Of a stretch of DNA of 64,000 nucleotides, positions 46,808-57,347 are shown one piece after another. The notes beneath the pieces were generated by a model. It made no database searches. It saw nothing but the letters and a program-made list of their open reading frames with translations, and was not told the DNA's origin. Where the stretch lies: assembly GCA_003550325.1 (NCBI GenBank), contig QKWP01000027.1, forward strand, positions 150,367 to 214,366. The letters run 5' to 3'. The DNA is from Gigaspora rosea. Its lineage: Eukaryota > Glomeromycota > Glomeromycetes > Diversisporales > Gigasporaceae. A program made the translations under genes and the position numbers. Within the stretch, counting starts at the first letter, position 1. The number at the start of each line of letters is the position of its first letter.

Positions 46808-47539
46808 TAAGGTAAACTGGGGTATTGTGACGAAGGGGGTATTGTGACGAATTGCAATATCTCGTGATCCCGTGATTAGAATCAGATAAAACTTGAACCA
46901 TTAGAATTCTCTCATCAAGAGAAATCGAATAGTACAAATTTTGTCTGATTCTGATTATTGAGTCACAAGATATTTGAACTAACGCAGATTTTTAATATTT
47001 TTTTAATTTTTAATTAAAATTTTTTATGCATTTGTGGTCAGAGCCAAGCAATTTTTATACCAATTGATTCTTCTTATTGAGAGAAATCGATTGGTTATAA
47101 GAAGTGCACAATTTTGATCTTGGATCACAATAAATCCATATTTAAAGAGTAAAATATATATAAAGTTGTAACAAAAGGAGTATTTGACAAATTGTTATAT
47201 CTTGTGACCCTGTAATCAAAATCTGACAATTTTAATATCATTTGATTCTTCTCGATAAGGGGAATCAAATGGTGTAAGTTTCACTTGATTCTGATTACTG
47301 GATCCCAAGATATCACAATTTGTCAGAATACTTACCAGTATCCAAATTTTCTATTTTTTTAATAAAAATTCAAATTAAGATATTTTGGGATCCATTAATC
47401 AGAATCACATGAATTGGTATCATTTGATTTAGCTTAATGTGCCGAATTGCATGATACTAAAAATTTTTGTTTTCGATTAATAGATCATATGATATGATCG
47501 GAATATTATCAATTCATCATAATACCCTATTTTACTTTA
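46808..47539. mobile_element. TIR element with internal ~345-bp duplication
   Basis: The 30-bp TIR TAAGGTAAACTGGGGTATTG is mirrored at the right (inverse TAAAGTAAAATAGGGTATTA). Two internal direct copies (from about 46845 and 47190) each contain GTATTGTGACGAATTG-like starts and a small palindrome of the GATTCTTCTCATTGAGAGAAATC type; a third palindrome lies near 47085. Confidence 0.65.
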
Positions 47540-47552
47540 TAAAAAAAAAAAC

Positions 47553-47768
47553 TTATTTGTAACAGCCTGTTACATGCTTATTTGTAACAGCCCATAAGGC
47601 CACATTAATATTAAAATAGAATTAGATTAGGGTTAGAATCAAAATTAATACAGAATTGCGAGAGGAACATTTTTTGTTAGAAGTGCAATAGGTGTTGTCT
47701 TAGTAAAATTTTGAGTTAGAAATAAAGGCTGTTACAAAAATAAGCATGTAACAGGCTATTACAAATAA
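47553..47768. mobile_element. MITE with GTAACAGCCTGTTAC ends
   Basis: About 40-bp TIR (TTATTTGTAACAGCCTGTTA then CATGCTTATTTGTAACAGCC) mirrored at 47728-47768. The core has TTAGGGTTAG and AATTGCGAGAGGAACATT. Partial copy at 35420. Confidence 0.75.
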
Positions 47769-47799
47769 CATTGTCCTTATAAAAAACAAAAGACAATTA

Positions 47800-48777
47800 A
47801 TATTTGTACATGGGGTATTTGAAGACAGAGATATATAAAACCATTCAATAACCCAAAATTTTGATAATAAAATCTTTTTTTGTTTTATAACAAAAAAATT
47901 CTTGCAAAATCTGGTATAAACTATACTTCACTCTAATTCCAAATTCATTCTTATCCTAACTATAAGAAAGGACTTAATTTTTTATTCATAGAAATTGTTT
48001 TAATTAGCATGTTATACAAATTTGCAAATTACAAAATTAATAAATTGGAAATATGTTTTTTATATACCTGCATGCTATGCACTCCTATATATATGAATAT
48101 AAATTAGATCAAAATCATTAAAATAATTGTTTTTTTTTGGTTTAATTATTTTTTGCTTTTGTTTACTAATTTTTTTTTGTTTTTACTGGTAGCTGCTATT
48201 GCTTGCATCATTATTGGTATCATCACAAGTATTAATACAAGTGTTGCTAGTATTATTATTGTATTACTATTGGATGTTCTTCTAGGTTCTTTGGTAAGTA
48301 AATTTGTGTGCCTCTTATGGAATAGTCATTTTATATTTCTTTAATATTGTGGACAGTATTCTTGTGCATTTCTCTAGTAGGTTGTCTTGTATATTTCTCT
48401 ATTAAATAGCCTTATATACTTTTTTATTAGTTGGTCTTGTATATTTTTTCTTAGGTAGTTTTGTATAATTTTTTGGTAAATAGTCTTACATGTTTTTTCA
48501 AAGTTGTCTTGCAAGTTTTTTTGTTTTGTTTTTTTTTATTTGTTTTTTTTATAGTATGTTATAGTCTGAAGCAAAAAGATTTGTACACCAAATAAAAATT
48601 AGTAAAAAAATTTTTTATATATAAACTTAATAATTATTTTAAAAAAAAATATAATTTTTAGATTATGAAAAAGTTTATTATAGCTTTTATTTAATTATTT
48701 TATATAAAAAATAAAAAATTTTATTAATAGCAACTTTTTTTAATATTTATTATATAAAAATTTACAAGCTTGTTAAA
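47800..48777. repeat. Spacer with ~25-bp TGTCTTGTATATTT minisatellite (48345-48515)
   Basis: About seven degenerate units of the GTTGTCTTGTATATTTCTCTA type lie at 48345-48515. The upstream 63-codon hydrophobic frame (48153-48344) lies in T-rich DNA without other support and is not called a gene. 47890-47960 matches the core of the element at 37304. Confidence 0.5.
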
Positions 48778-49105
48778 ATGTACTACTGGTGTTCAACACT
48801 AGTATAAAGATCAATATCAAAAAAAATAAACTAAAAAAATAAACTAAATTAAAACTGATAAATATTAAATTAGAGTTAATAGTTAGGGTTAGGGTAAGGC
48901 ATAGTATAGTAAAATTTTGCAAGGAATTTTTTTTTTAAAAAAAAGGTGGTTTCATAAATAAAATTTTGAGTTAGAAGGCATTTTTTTTAAAAAAAAAATA
49001 TCAAAACAACAAAATTTTATGTTACATCTGATCTTTATGTTATACTGCATTTCAAAAATTTGATTGGTAAAAATCATTATAGTATTGAATACCAGTGGTG
49101 TGTTT
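48778..49105. mobile_element. MITE-like element with TTAGGG-type core
   Basis: Left AATGTACTACTGGTGTTCAA with CACTAGTATAAAGATCA pairs with right TGATCTTTATGTTATACTG and GTATTGAATACCAGTGGTGT. The core (48880-48930) reads GTTAGGGTTAGGGTAAGGCA and then AGTAAAATTTTGCAAGGAA, like 37304-37614. Confidence 0.55.
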
Positions 49106-49369
49106 TAGTAATCCTGATAAATAATACTCAACTATATAGCACAAATAAGTCTATTGCTAAAGTTCTAGATAAAGAAATTGATGAACTATTAGAATTAATC
49201 TAGTTTGTTCTAATAAGTAATTATGCATTTTACTTCTCTATATAATATTAAATAATATATACTAGGCTAATACATAGCATTATATGTCCGGAGCACATCA
49301 TAAGATGTTCATCATATTACACAAACGCATTAATATGCATATGTTAGTAACATTAAAGCACAAATATAG

Positions 49370-49550
49370 ACACGCGTACAGACAGACAAAAAATTTTCAA
49401 ATTCCATTTCTGATAAGATTTACATCATATATATGCAAGTATATCAAAAAAGTAAAATTTGTCAAGATTTTTACAATTAAAGCACATCAGGAAGGTAATT
49501 TTTGTATCACTTTGCATAGACACTTATGGACCGTCGCTATACTCTAGCCA
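49370..49550 (+). repeat. Dispersed repeat, copy 1 of 2
   Basis: ACACGCGTACAGACAGACAA through TTGTATCACTTTGCATA and CTCTAGCCAATAA is collinear with 51985-52160. Both keep an AAAAAATTTT core and a CATCAGGAAGGTAATTTTTG-type block. It overlaps an 87-codon frame that is not conserved in the other copy. Confidence 0.65.
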
Positions 49551-50897
49551 ATAATTCTAATTATGATTTGATTTTATAAGCACCCTAATGTAATATTATT
49601 TTAGAATTAATGTATATATTAAGTAGACTAACAAATAAAAAAAATAATAATAAAAGTTAGAAAGCAATAAAAAAATTTGGTTAAACTTTTCACAAAATAT
49701 ACAAAACAAATTTATCTATAAGGTAAAACATAGCTTATATCTAATAATGCTATGAATGCAGTAATTTAAAATATAACAATTATAGCAATATACTAAAGCC
49801 TTGAAATATTTATTGAATTGTTAAGTATATTATTGGACAAAAATTGTTATATAACAGTAATTTGGCAAATAAGCATCATGTTGCAAAGTGGCATGTATAG
49901 CCAATTATTTGTAAAATTACTATATACTGTACAACAATAAGTTACTTACTAAATTTTAATTTAAATAAATATGATTATGTTATAACATATAAAAAAATAA
50001 CTAAAAGATATATTTCTATGATCATATAAGTTTGTTAGATAGCAATACTTTAGTGCTACCAAATTTAGTTAGTATGTTGGTCATAAATATTAAAGTATAC
50101 TCATCATGCAGTTTTAAATTAATTCTGCAAAATATTTATTACTAGGCTAATGTGTAGTATTGTAGAGCTGAAGCCAAAATATTTAGTATTTATATAATTT
50201 TATTTAAAAAATTTATTTTTAAAATTAAATAGTATTAAATACTATTTATGAATTTATAATTAATAATTACAATTGGCTCAAAAAGACAGAAAATTGATTG
50301 ATTTTTAGTCATAAGCACTTGAAAAGGCATTGTCAGTTCTTTGGTCCTATGATTTCGCCTTTTACATAATTATTTTTACTTTTTTTTAGAGTTTATTAAA
50401 TTAGCTCAACCACGAATACCATCTTTAACTGGAAGTTCAATACACCAAACTAAAAAGATTTAGAAATAAAGGTAAGAGAATTAAAAGGATTAAAACATTT
50501 GGAGAAAAAACCATCTTGGTCATTTACTTCAATAGCAAAAAAAGAATGTTTTGGAACTTTACAAAAACACAGAAATACTTTTGAATATGTTATATAATTT
50601 TTTTTGATTAGTCTCATTCAACAACTCTTATCTTGGTGGATAAGCATACATAAAATGGTCTAGCCGAAGAAAAAAAGGTGGGTAGTGAAAAAGATGGTTT
50701 AAACTTTTTAATTTGCTTAAAGATTTCAAAGGTTGAACTTAATTTTGGTATTAATTGATATAAATTGGGATTCTTAATTATTTTATTAAAAATATAGAAT
50801 TTAATTTTAAAAAAATATAATTTTACATTTTTTTTGTTTAATATGTATTTAAATATGAAGAACTTCTATTATAATAATTCATTACAATTTGTAATAC
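49551..50897. other. AT-rich spacer with a possible exon-like patch
   Basis: Mostly AT-rich. 50310-50560 has more balanced composition (ACTTGAAAAGGCATTGTCAG; TTTAACTGGAAGTTC) and might be an old coding fragment, but no frame or family could be assigned. Confidence 0.3.
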
Positions 50898-50990
50898 TTT
50901 CAATACAGTCAAATATACTATAATATTTTTCCTAGTTCAACCCTTTCAATACAGTCAAATATACTATAATATTTTTCCTAGTTCAACCCT
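50898..50990. repeat. Perfect tandem duplication, 46-bp unit
   Basis: TTTCAATACAGTCAAATATA through CTAGTTCAACCC is present twice in a row without differences, indicating a very recent duplication or an assembly slip. Confidence 0.9.
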
Positions 50991-51362
50991 TTTGATTCTT
51001 GAGATTTTAAAGAATCATTTATTTAAAAAATTAATTTGTCAGTAAAAGTTCTATTTCATCTAAATTTTAAAAAGTAGAGGTTTTAAAGTTATCAAACTAT
51101 ACTTACAAATGGCTATACTAATTTAGCTTGTAACTACTCATTATTTTAAAAAACCTGCAATGTCTTATGGCAAGGCCAAATAAACCTAAAATAGGAATTT
51201 AGAATGAAAAGAATTAGTAGTTTAATGAATATATTTTTTTAAATAATAAAGAATTGGGATTAGAGTATAGTATGAGATCCAAGTTTGGATCCTTTTAAAG
51301 TGCCATGTTATAAGAGATCATTGTATTATGTACCAGGACACAAGCAAAAAACTCTGGCTAAC
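50991..51362. other. Spacer, nothing recognised
   Basis: No gene or repeat boundary was seen. Confidence 0.35.
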
Positions 51363-51370
51363 TCAATCTG

Positions 51371-51733
51371 TAGAGGTCTGACTCAATGAATAATATATTC
51401 AAATATTTATTGAATATTCAAATATTCGAATGTATAATTTTTTCACTAAATAAATATTCGAATATTTAAAATTTCACTGAATATTTTATTGAATATTTAT
51501 TGAATATATATATATATAATTTTATAATTTTATTTTATTTTTTAATAAATTAGTTGCAATTTTATTAGCTAATTTAAATGAGATAGTTATGTAATTTTTT
51601 AAAATTGAAATATATTTAATATTCAATAAATATTTAGTAAATATTCAAATATTCATTCAAAATTTTTGAAAATACTAAAAAATTGAACATATAAATATTC
51701 AGACGCTTATTTTTTAAACAAGTCAGACCTCTA
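51371..51733. mobile_element. hAT-like MITE with exact TSD (TAGAGGTCTGAC ends)
   Basis: TAGAGGTCTGACTCAATG and its inverse TAGAGGTCTGACTTGTTT bound 363 bp rich in GAATATTCAAATATTCG motifs. Exact 8-bp TSD TCAATCTG (51363-51370 and 51734-51741). Confidence 0.9.
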
Positions 51734-51984
51734 TCAATCTGTACCCGGAGGTAGTGTTTAAGTTTAGAGTGTTATTGGGTTAGATTAAAAAAAATATGCA
51801 AATCTAAAGAAAGTACTTGAAAAGAAACGAAGTTTAATAGTTCAACGTAGTGTACAAATGTAATAAATAATAAACCGGGTTTTTAATTACTAAGCAGATT
51901 TTATTATTCTACTGCTTTAGAGGTAACTCTACGATATGATAGGTTTGTTTTTTTTTTTGCCTTTTTTTTTGAATTTTTAATTAC

Positions 51985-52160
51985 ACAATACACGTATGGA
52001 CAAACAAAAAATTTTAAAGTTGCACTTTTGATAAAATTTCTATAAGATGTACAAAGATGTATCAGAAAAGCTACATTTTTAAGCAAAATGCATCAAAAAC
52101 ATAACTTTTGTATCATTTGCATAAATACTAACTGACTGTTGCCACGCTCTGGCCAATAAA
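51985..52160 (+). repeat. Dispersed repeat, copy 2 of 2
   Basis: Collinear with 49370-49550: GACAAACAAAAAATTTT, AACTTTTGTATCATTTGCAT and CACGCTCTGGCCAATAA. Same strand. Confidence 0.65.
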
Positions 52161-52560
52161 AGAGCAATTTGTTTATTTAAAGTAGTAATTTGCTTTATTC
52201 TGTCTACTTCTCAGAACAGTGGTACCAATGTTCTATTTGTTATGAGGCTAATAGGTAATCCATCTTTTTTTTTTTCAAGTCAAAGTGCCCACTTCGGGGT
52301 AGGGTTTCTACAAACCCGGATCAAATCAAACTTTAGGTCAGATTTGGGTTTAATTTGATTTGAAATCAATCCCTATGATTAAAAAAAATATTTAATTTGA
52401 TTTGAAGCAAACTTTTTAGTTAAATTTGAGTTTGGTTTAAATTTGAGTTTGAAGTTTGCAAACTAGTTTGAGTTTTAATAATATAAATATATTTTTATAT
52501 TTTAATTGATAATCCGCTTGTTAACTAAAGAGTGATCCTATAGGCGAAATGTGGCGTGCT

Positions 52561-53779
52561 TAGAGCTTACTAATTTTCTATTCGAATAATATTCGAATAA
52601 TTTCAATTTACAAATGTTTATTCGAATATTTGCCGAATGACTATATTATTCGAATAAATATAATTATTCGAATAAATATAATTATTTGAATAAATATAAT
52701 TATTCGAATAACTATTTATTATTCAAATAAATATAGCTATTCGATTTAATTTAAATTTTTAAGTTGACGAAAAGTCAACAGATCGAAAAAGATGCCAAAG
52801 GAGGGATACACTGGGGTTGTTGTCAACTATATAAATCGAAATTATATTATTAGTTACATCGTCTTAAAAATAATTAATAAAATTTTTAAATCAAAATTTG
52901 ATCATTATGCTAAATTATGTAAATTTTATGTAAATTAACATAAAAATAAAATTTATTTTTGACAGCCAACCCCAAGGGATATGCCGTATATAATACTGTA
53001 TTTAAGTAATAAGAACACATGCACATTAAAAATAAAAAAAAAGTAAAAGTATAAGTACATAAATAAATAAAAATTAAATATAATTAAATAAACAGAACTC
53101 GAGATTCGAGTTTTGTAATAGTTAAAAATTAGGATAGCTGCGTGACGCAGTTGTACTAAAACTAGGAACATACTAAGTATTATAAATTTTGAATGATTAA
53201 TGCACAGGTAACCAATTACACCAATTTTCAAATTTTATAATCAATAATGTCATGTTTGCATCATATTGCATAATCGACTTATGACGTTACAGTATATATA
53301 AAAATGTTGACTCCTTCCAAAAATGAATAAATAAAAACCATTACTTCTACTAAAAAAGGATTCTGCGAAAATTAGCATCCCTCACACATTTCATGTGATC
53401 GTACTGGTATATTGTAATTAGAAAATCATTATTCCAACCAAAAAGGATTTTTCAAAAATCATCAAAAAAGTTGAACGGAACTATCACTCTCATATTTCAT
53501 GTGATCATACTGGTATTATGAATCATTTTTTAATAAAGTTGGCTTAAATTTAAACCCGATTTTATTTTAAATAGCAAGCCATTGATCGTAATAATGAAGT
53601 ATTACAAATGACATCAGATTATATCTTATAGCACTTATTTGAATAATTGTTATTATTCAAATAAGATTTGTTTATTCATATTATTCGCTAAATAATTATT
53701 TGACAAAGTTTAAAATATTATTCGAATATTCGCCGAATACGAATATTATTCGAATAATGAATATGAATAAGAGGCTCTA
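52561..53779. mobile_element. hAT-like element nested in 52300-54804
   Basis: TAGAGCTTACTAATTTTCTA and the inverse of TAGAGCCTCTTATTCATATT bound it. TSD GGCGTGCT (52553-52560) and GGCGTACT (53780-53787). Subterminal ATTCGAATA repeats lie at both ends. The interior (52800-53620) has no recognised gene. Confidence 0.8.
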
Positions 53780-54545
53780 GGCGTACTTCCATCAAAATTT
53801 TTTTCTACTAAGTTAACGATATATGTCTACTAATTAAAAGTTGTAGAGCTCATCTAGACGCATTTAACAGTGGTTAGATCATCCAAATTGGCCCAGTAGA
53901 TAGCAAGATATCGTCAAAAAACAATGGATAACTATATAAAAATTTGTGATGGAGATTATATATGAAAATCACTATAGGCGAAATATGGCATGCTTCCATC
54001 TAAACTAAGTTAACAATACATGCCCACTAATTGAAAGTTGTAGAGCTCATCGAGACGCATCTAACGGTAGTTAGATCATCAAAAATTGGCCTAGTGGATG
54101 GCAAGACATTATCGAAAAACAATTGCCTAACTATATAAAATCTATATAGAGATTTTATATAATTAGCCAATCGTTTTTCGACGTTAATGATATCTTGCCA
54201 TCTACTGGGCTGATTTGGATGATCTAACTACCGTTAGATGCGTCTTGATGAGCTCTACAACTTTCAATTAGTGGGCATGTATCATTAACTTAGTAAGAAA
54301 ATGTTTTAGATGGAAGCATGCCACATTTCACCTATTATGTAATCTCCATTACAAATTTTTATATAGTCGGCCAATCATTTTTTGATAATATCTTGCCATT
54401 TACTGGGCTGATTTGGATGATTTAACTACTGTTAGATGTGTCTCTATAAGCTCTACAACTTTCAATTAGTTGATAATCCTTTAACTAAGTAAAAAAAAAG
54501 TTTTATATGAAAGCACACTACATTTCGCCTATGATCACTCTCCAG
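53780..54545. repeat. Two direct plus two inverted ~190-bp units
   Basis: Units at about 53788-53975 and 53976-54160 (direct) and 54165-54330 and 54331-54530 (inverted) share AGTTGTAGAGCTCATCGAGA, ACGCATCTAACGGTAGTTAG and GGATGGCAAGAC. Together with 52510-52560 they make a head-to-head palindrome around about 54160. Confidence 0.8.
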
Positions 54546-55282
54546 TTAACAAATAGATTATCAATTAAGTAACTTGTTTAAAATGTAAAAATATATTTAT
54601 ATTATTCAAACTCAAACTAGTTTGCAAACTTCAAATCAAACTTAAATCAAACTTAGTATATTATTTGGATTTGGTTTGAATTTGATTATTTTTTATTTGA
54701 ATTTGGGTTTGATTTCAAATTTTATAAAATTTATAGTTTGTGTTTGGTTTGATTTGGGGTTTAATCAAACTCAAATCAAACCTGAATCAAACTTTGGAAC
54801 CCTACTTTGGGGAATGAGCTTTTATTCAAGATATATCAGACCCCGGACGCTTATATAGAGGGATATCTGACATTTGTTATATTGACGAGAGTACAACTAG
54901 CCTCACCTGCAACTTTTGGTTGCCTATTTAAGTATCTACCCAAAGGTTTTACACTAGCTGCTACCTGCAACCCACATACTGGCGTTGCCTATTTAAACCC
55001 TTTGATTCTACTAGTCCGACTTGTATGACTGGAACTCTGTTCTAAATACTAACCAGAACCTCTTAGGACTAATTTATCCCAGTGGGAGACTTAGATAATC
55101 CATCTTTGATATGCACATTTATATAGCTATTATAAAATTTCTTGGTTTTCATTGGACAGTAGTTCTTTTTTTTCACAGTATTTCACTCAAGTCTTTGCTA
55201 GAAAAGCTTCTAATTGTTATTATTTTGGCTGCAGGTTATTATATGTGTAAGGTCCTCTTTTTCTGTCTTACATCTCTTATAT

Positions 55283-55598
55283 GGGTTCGTATTATTTCGC
55301 TGACAACCACTTCACTGACATAACATTTTACCAACAAATACTCACCGACAAGTTCATTTACTGACAGTTTGTTTCACCGAAGTTCATTTTACTGACAAGT
55401 TTTTTTTCAAAAAGCACCCTAACTTTAGCCCTAATTCTACCTAATTCTACTCTGACCCTAATGACAATGACCAAAATTACTTTGTCGGTGAAATGAGCTT
55501 CGGTGAAATAAACTGCTAGTAAAATGAACTTGTCGGTAAATAATTGCCGGTGAAATGTTATGTCAGTGAAGTGATTGTCGATTAATTGATTGCCACTC
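55283..55598 (-). mobile_element. Mutator-like MITE, copy 4 (CACCGACA family)
   Basis: A 316-bp element (GGGTTCGTATTATTTCGC...GATTGCCACTC) with 9-bp TSD CTCTTATAT/CTCTTATAC (55274-55282 and 55599-55607). Best preserved after copy 1. The 134-codon minus-strand frame over it is by-product. Confidence 0.85.
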
Positions 55599-55607
55599 CT
55601 CTTATAC

Positions 55608-56081
55608 ATATAATATAAATATTTTTTAAAGTCTTTGTAATATAGGATTAGGTTGGTCAGTAGTTCATCAATTATTATCTTTATTTTGAAGTTTTTTATT
55701 GTAGATTCTACTAGACTTATATGTAGCAAGAAAGAACAGGAACCCCAAGATATTAATTTCATTAACAGTATCCAATTGATGTTGGCATGTCTTCTTTTGT
55801 ATTCTTGTATTCTATTTTGGTTGAACTATTTTAAACTATTCTTTGCTTGTATTCTATGTTTTAATGTATAGTTAATTGAATATATTGTAGGCAAACTATC
55901 TATAGTTAACGTAAATTTGCTAGATATTATTTTGTATAGCTGTTTATTTGTTACGATCTGGTAGTTTATATGTTTATCTTTATATTTACTCTTTTTGTCC
56001 AAGTATCTTCTTTAGATATTGTATTAGGCTTGCGTAATTATTATAGTTGCTAGTTATAAGATTATTTAGATAGTGATCTAA
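55608..56081. other. T-rich spacer
   Basis: No gene or element was recognised. Confidence 0.3.
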
Positions 56082-56089
56082 TTTCCATT

Positions 56090-56267
56090 AGGACTCTGAA
56101 ATATACATAGATAGATCAGGTTAATTATAGAGTTACTAAAAAAAAAAAGATTTGTAGAAAAACTTCAAAAATAAGCAAAAAATTACTATAAATAAAAAGA
56201 TCTGCATAAAAAACTTCAAAAATAAGCAATCTCATATCTGATCTATCTATGTATATTTCAGGTTCCT
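56090..56267. mobile_element. hAT-like MITE (AGGACCCTGAAATATA family), copy 3
   Basis: 178 bp with ends AGGACTCTGAAATATACATA and the inverse (TATGTATATTTCAGGTTCCT). Flanks TTTCCATT (56082-56089) and TTCCTATT (56268-56275) differ by two T/C changes. Confidence 0.8.
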
Positions 56268-56289
56268 TTCCTATTGTATTAGTTTTTTC

Positions 56290-57200
56290 AGAGGCACAAA
56301 ACTAGTGGTAATATTTATTGTTGATTTTGGGTGCATTGTTACTGTTAGTAGCTAAAGCAACATTAATACTATGTTTGTGTTTGTTGGCCATTCTTTATTT
56401 CTAGCTGCCATGTTTTATTATAGTGTTTAACTAGTGCTCTTGTAGTTGAATATGTAATTCCATTTTTGGTTGTTTTTGATGTAACTATATTCATGTCCAC
56501 TACCTTATATATGAAGTTTGTGTCTTCTTATTCTTTCTATAGTCTTCTTTCTATTTCTGTAAAATTTTCTGCGTATTGAGGAATCGAAGGGTACAAAGTC
56601 ACTTATGGAATTGGAGTTACTTTGTATCTTGGTAACCTATTCATCTCATTTAGATTAGCATGTATTAACCTTTTTGAATCTACCTGTATTGTAAAGGTAT
56701 CCTGCAACTTGCTTTTGAATATGCAATTTGCTTTTCTTAGTTTTATATTGTTGTAATTACAACTATTGGATCTTTGTAGTGTAATTCCTTTTTCTATCTA
56801 GTGGACTATTGTTGCTTCTATTTCGTTTTGTTTTGATTTTTTTCCAAATATATTCTGTTTAACTATTACCCATTTCTGTTTTATTTCCTTTTTGTTGATC
56901 AGTTGCTGCTAGTTAAATATAAATAGGTTGGGTGGTTTCAATTTGCATATTGGGTTATCAGTCACTATGATTACTTCACATATTCTTGTAAACTATTTTA
57001 GAGCTCTTTCTTATAGATAGTTCTTATATTGTTGTAAAAGTCTTTTTATATAACTGTGTGAGTAAGGTCATAGTTAAAAAATTGTTCTACCCAACTGATT
57101 CTGTATATATTGAGTTTACTTTTTATTTGCAATACTTTCTTTTTTAACAATTTTGTATTGTATTAATAGATATAATATTCTTTAAGTCTATATCACACTC
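56290..57200 (-). pseudogene. Unidentified decayed coding stretch
   Basis: On the minus strand a coding-like run from about 57000 to 56400 is mostly in one frame but has stops. Pieces read IIVTDNPICKLKPPNLFIFN, then RLIHANLNEMNRLPRYKVTP and FTEIERRL. Codon diversity is higher than in neighbouring repeats. I do not recognise the family; a transposon-encoded protein is possible. The interval up to 57339 holds nothing else. Confidence 0.3.
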
Positions 57201-57347
57201 CTATAGATCAGCACATCTCATGCCTATTCCCATGTTATATATTTCTTTTATTGCTTGTGCTAGATATGTATGGAGTTCTATTTTCAGGAGTATTGGGAGC
57301 TTTGTTAGTATTGATGTATTAGTTAAAGCCACCCTTTGCATTTGAAG

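Larger units (their letters stand above)
52300..54804. mobile_element. hAT-like element, ~2.5 kb, four-unit inverted interior
   Basis: TAGGGTTTCTACAAACC and the inverse of TAGGGTTCCAAAG bound it. TSD CTTCGGGG (52292-52299) and CTTTGGGG (54805-54812), one C/T change at CG. Subterminal blocks GCAAACTAGTTTGAG are inverted at 54605. It contains the hAT-like element at 52561 and the repeat units at 53780-54545. Family relative of 21057-25612. Confidence 0.85.
52266..55092 (-). mobile_element. Retroposed (poly-A) sequence, copy B, split by a hAT-like element
   Basis: The two parts are 54813-55092 and 52266-52299. Read on the minus strand they join into a ~310-bp sequence matching 25058-25370, ending in a poly-A run (T run at 52265-52275 on the plus strand). 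The flanks AGGTAATCCATCT (52253-52265) and AGATAATCCATCT (55093-55105) are a 13-bp target duplication with one difference, a LINE-type insertion signature. No RNA polymerase III boxes were recognised. Confidence 0.7.

Noticed and set aside
48153-48344. 63-codon hydrophobic frame followed by GTAAGT
   Set aside because: T-rich DNA gives hydrophobic codons by chance; there is no downstream exon, only a minisatellite.
55358-55762. 134-codon minus-strand frame
   Set aside because: Most of it is the palindromic Mutator-like MITE copy 4; the same frame is not kept in other copies.
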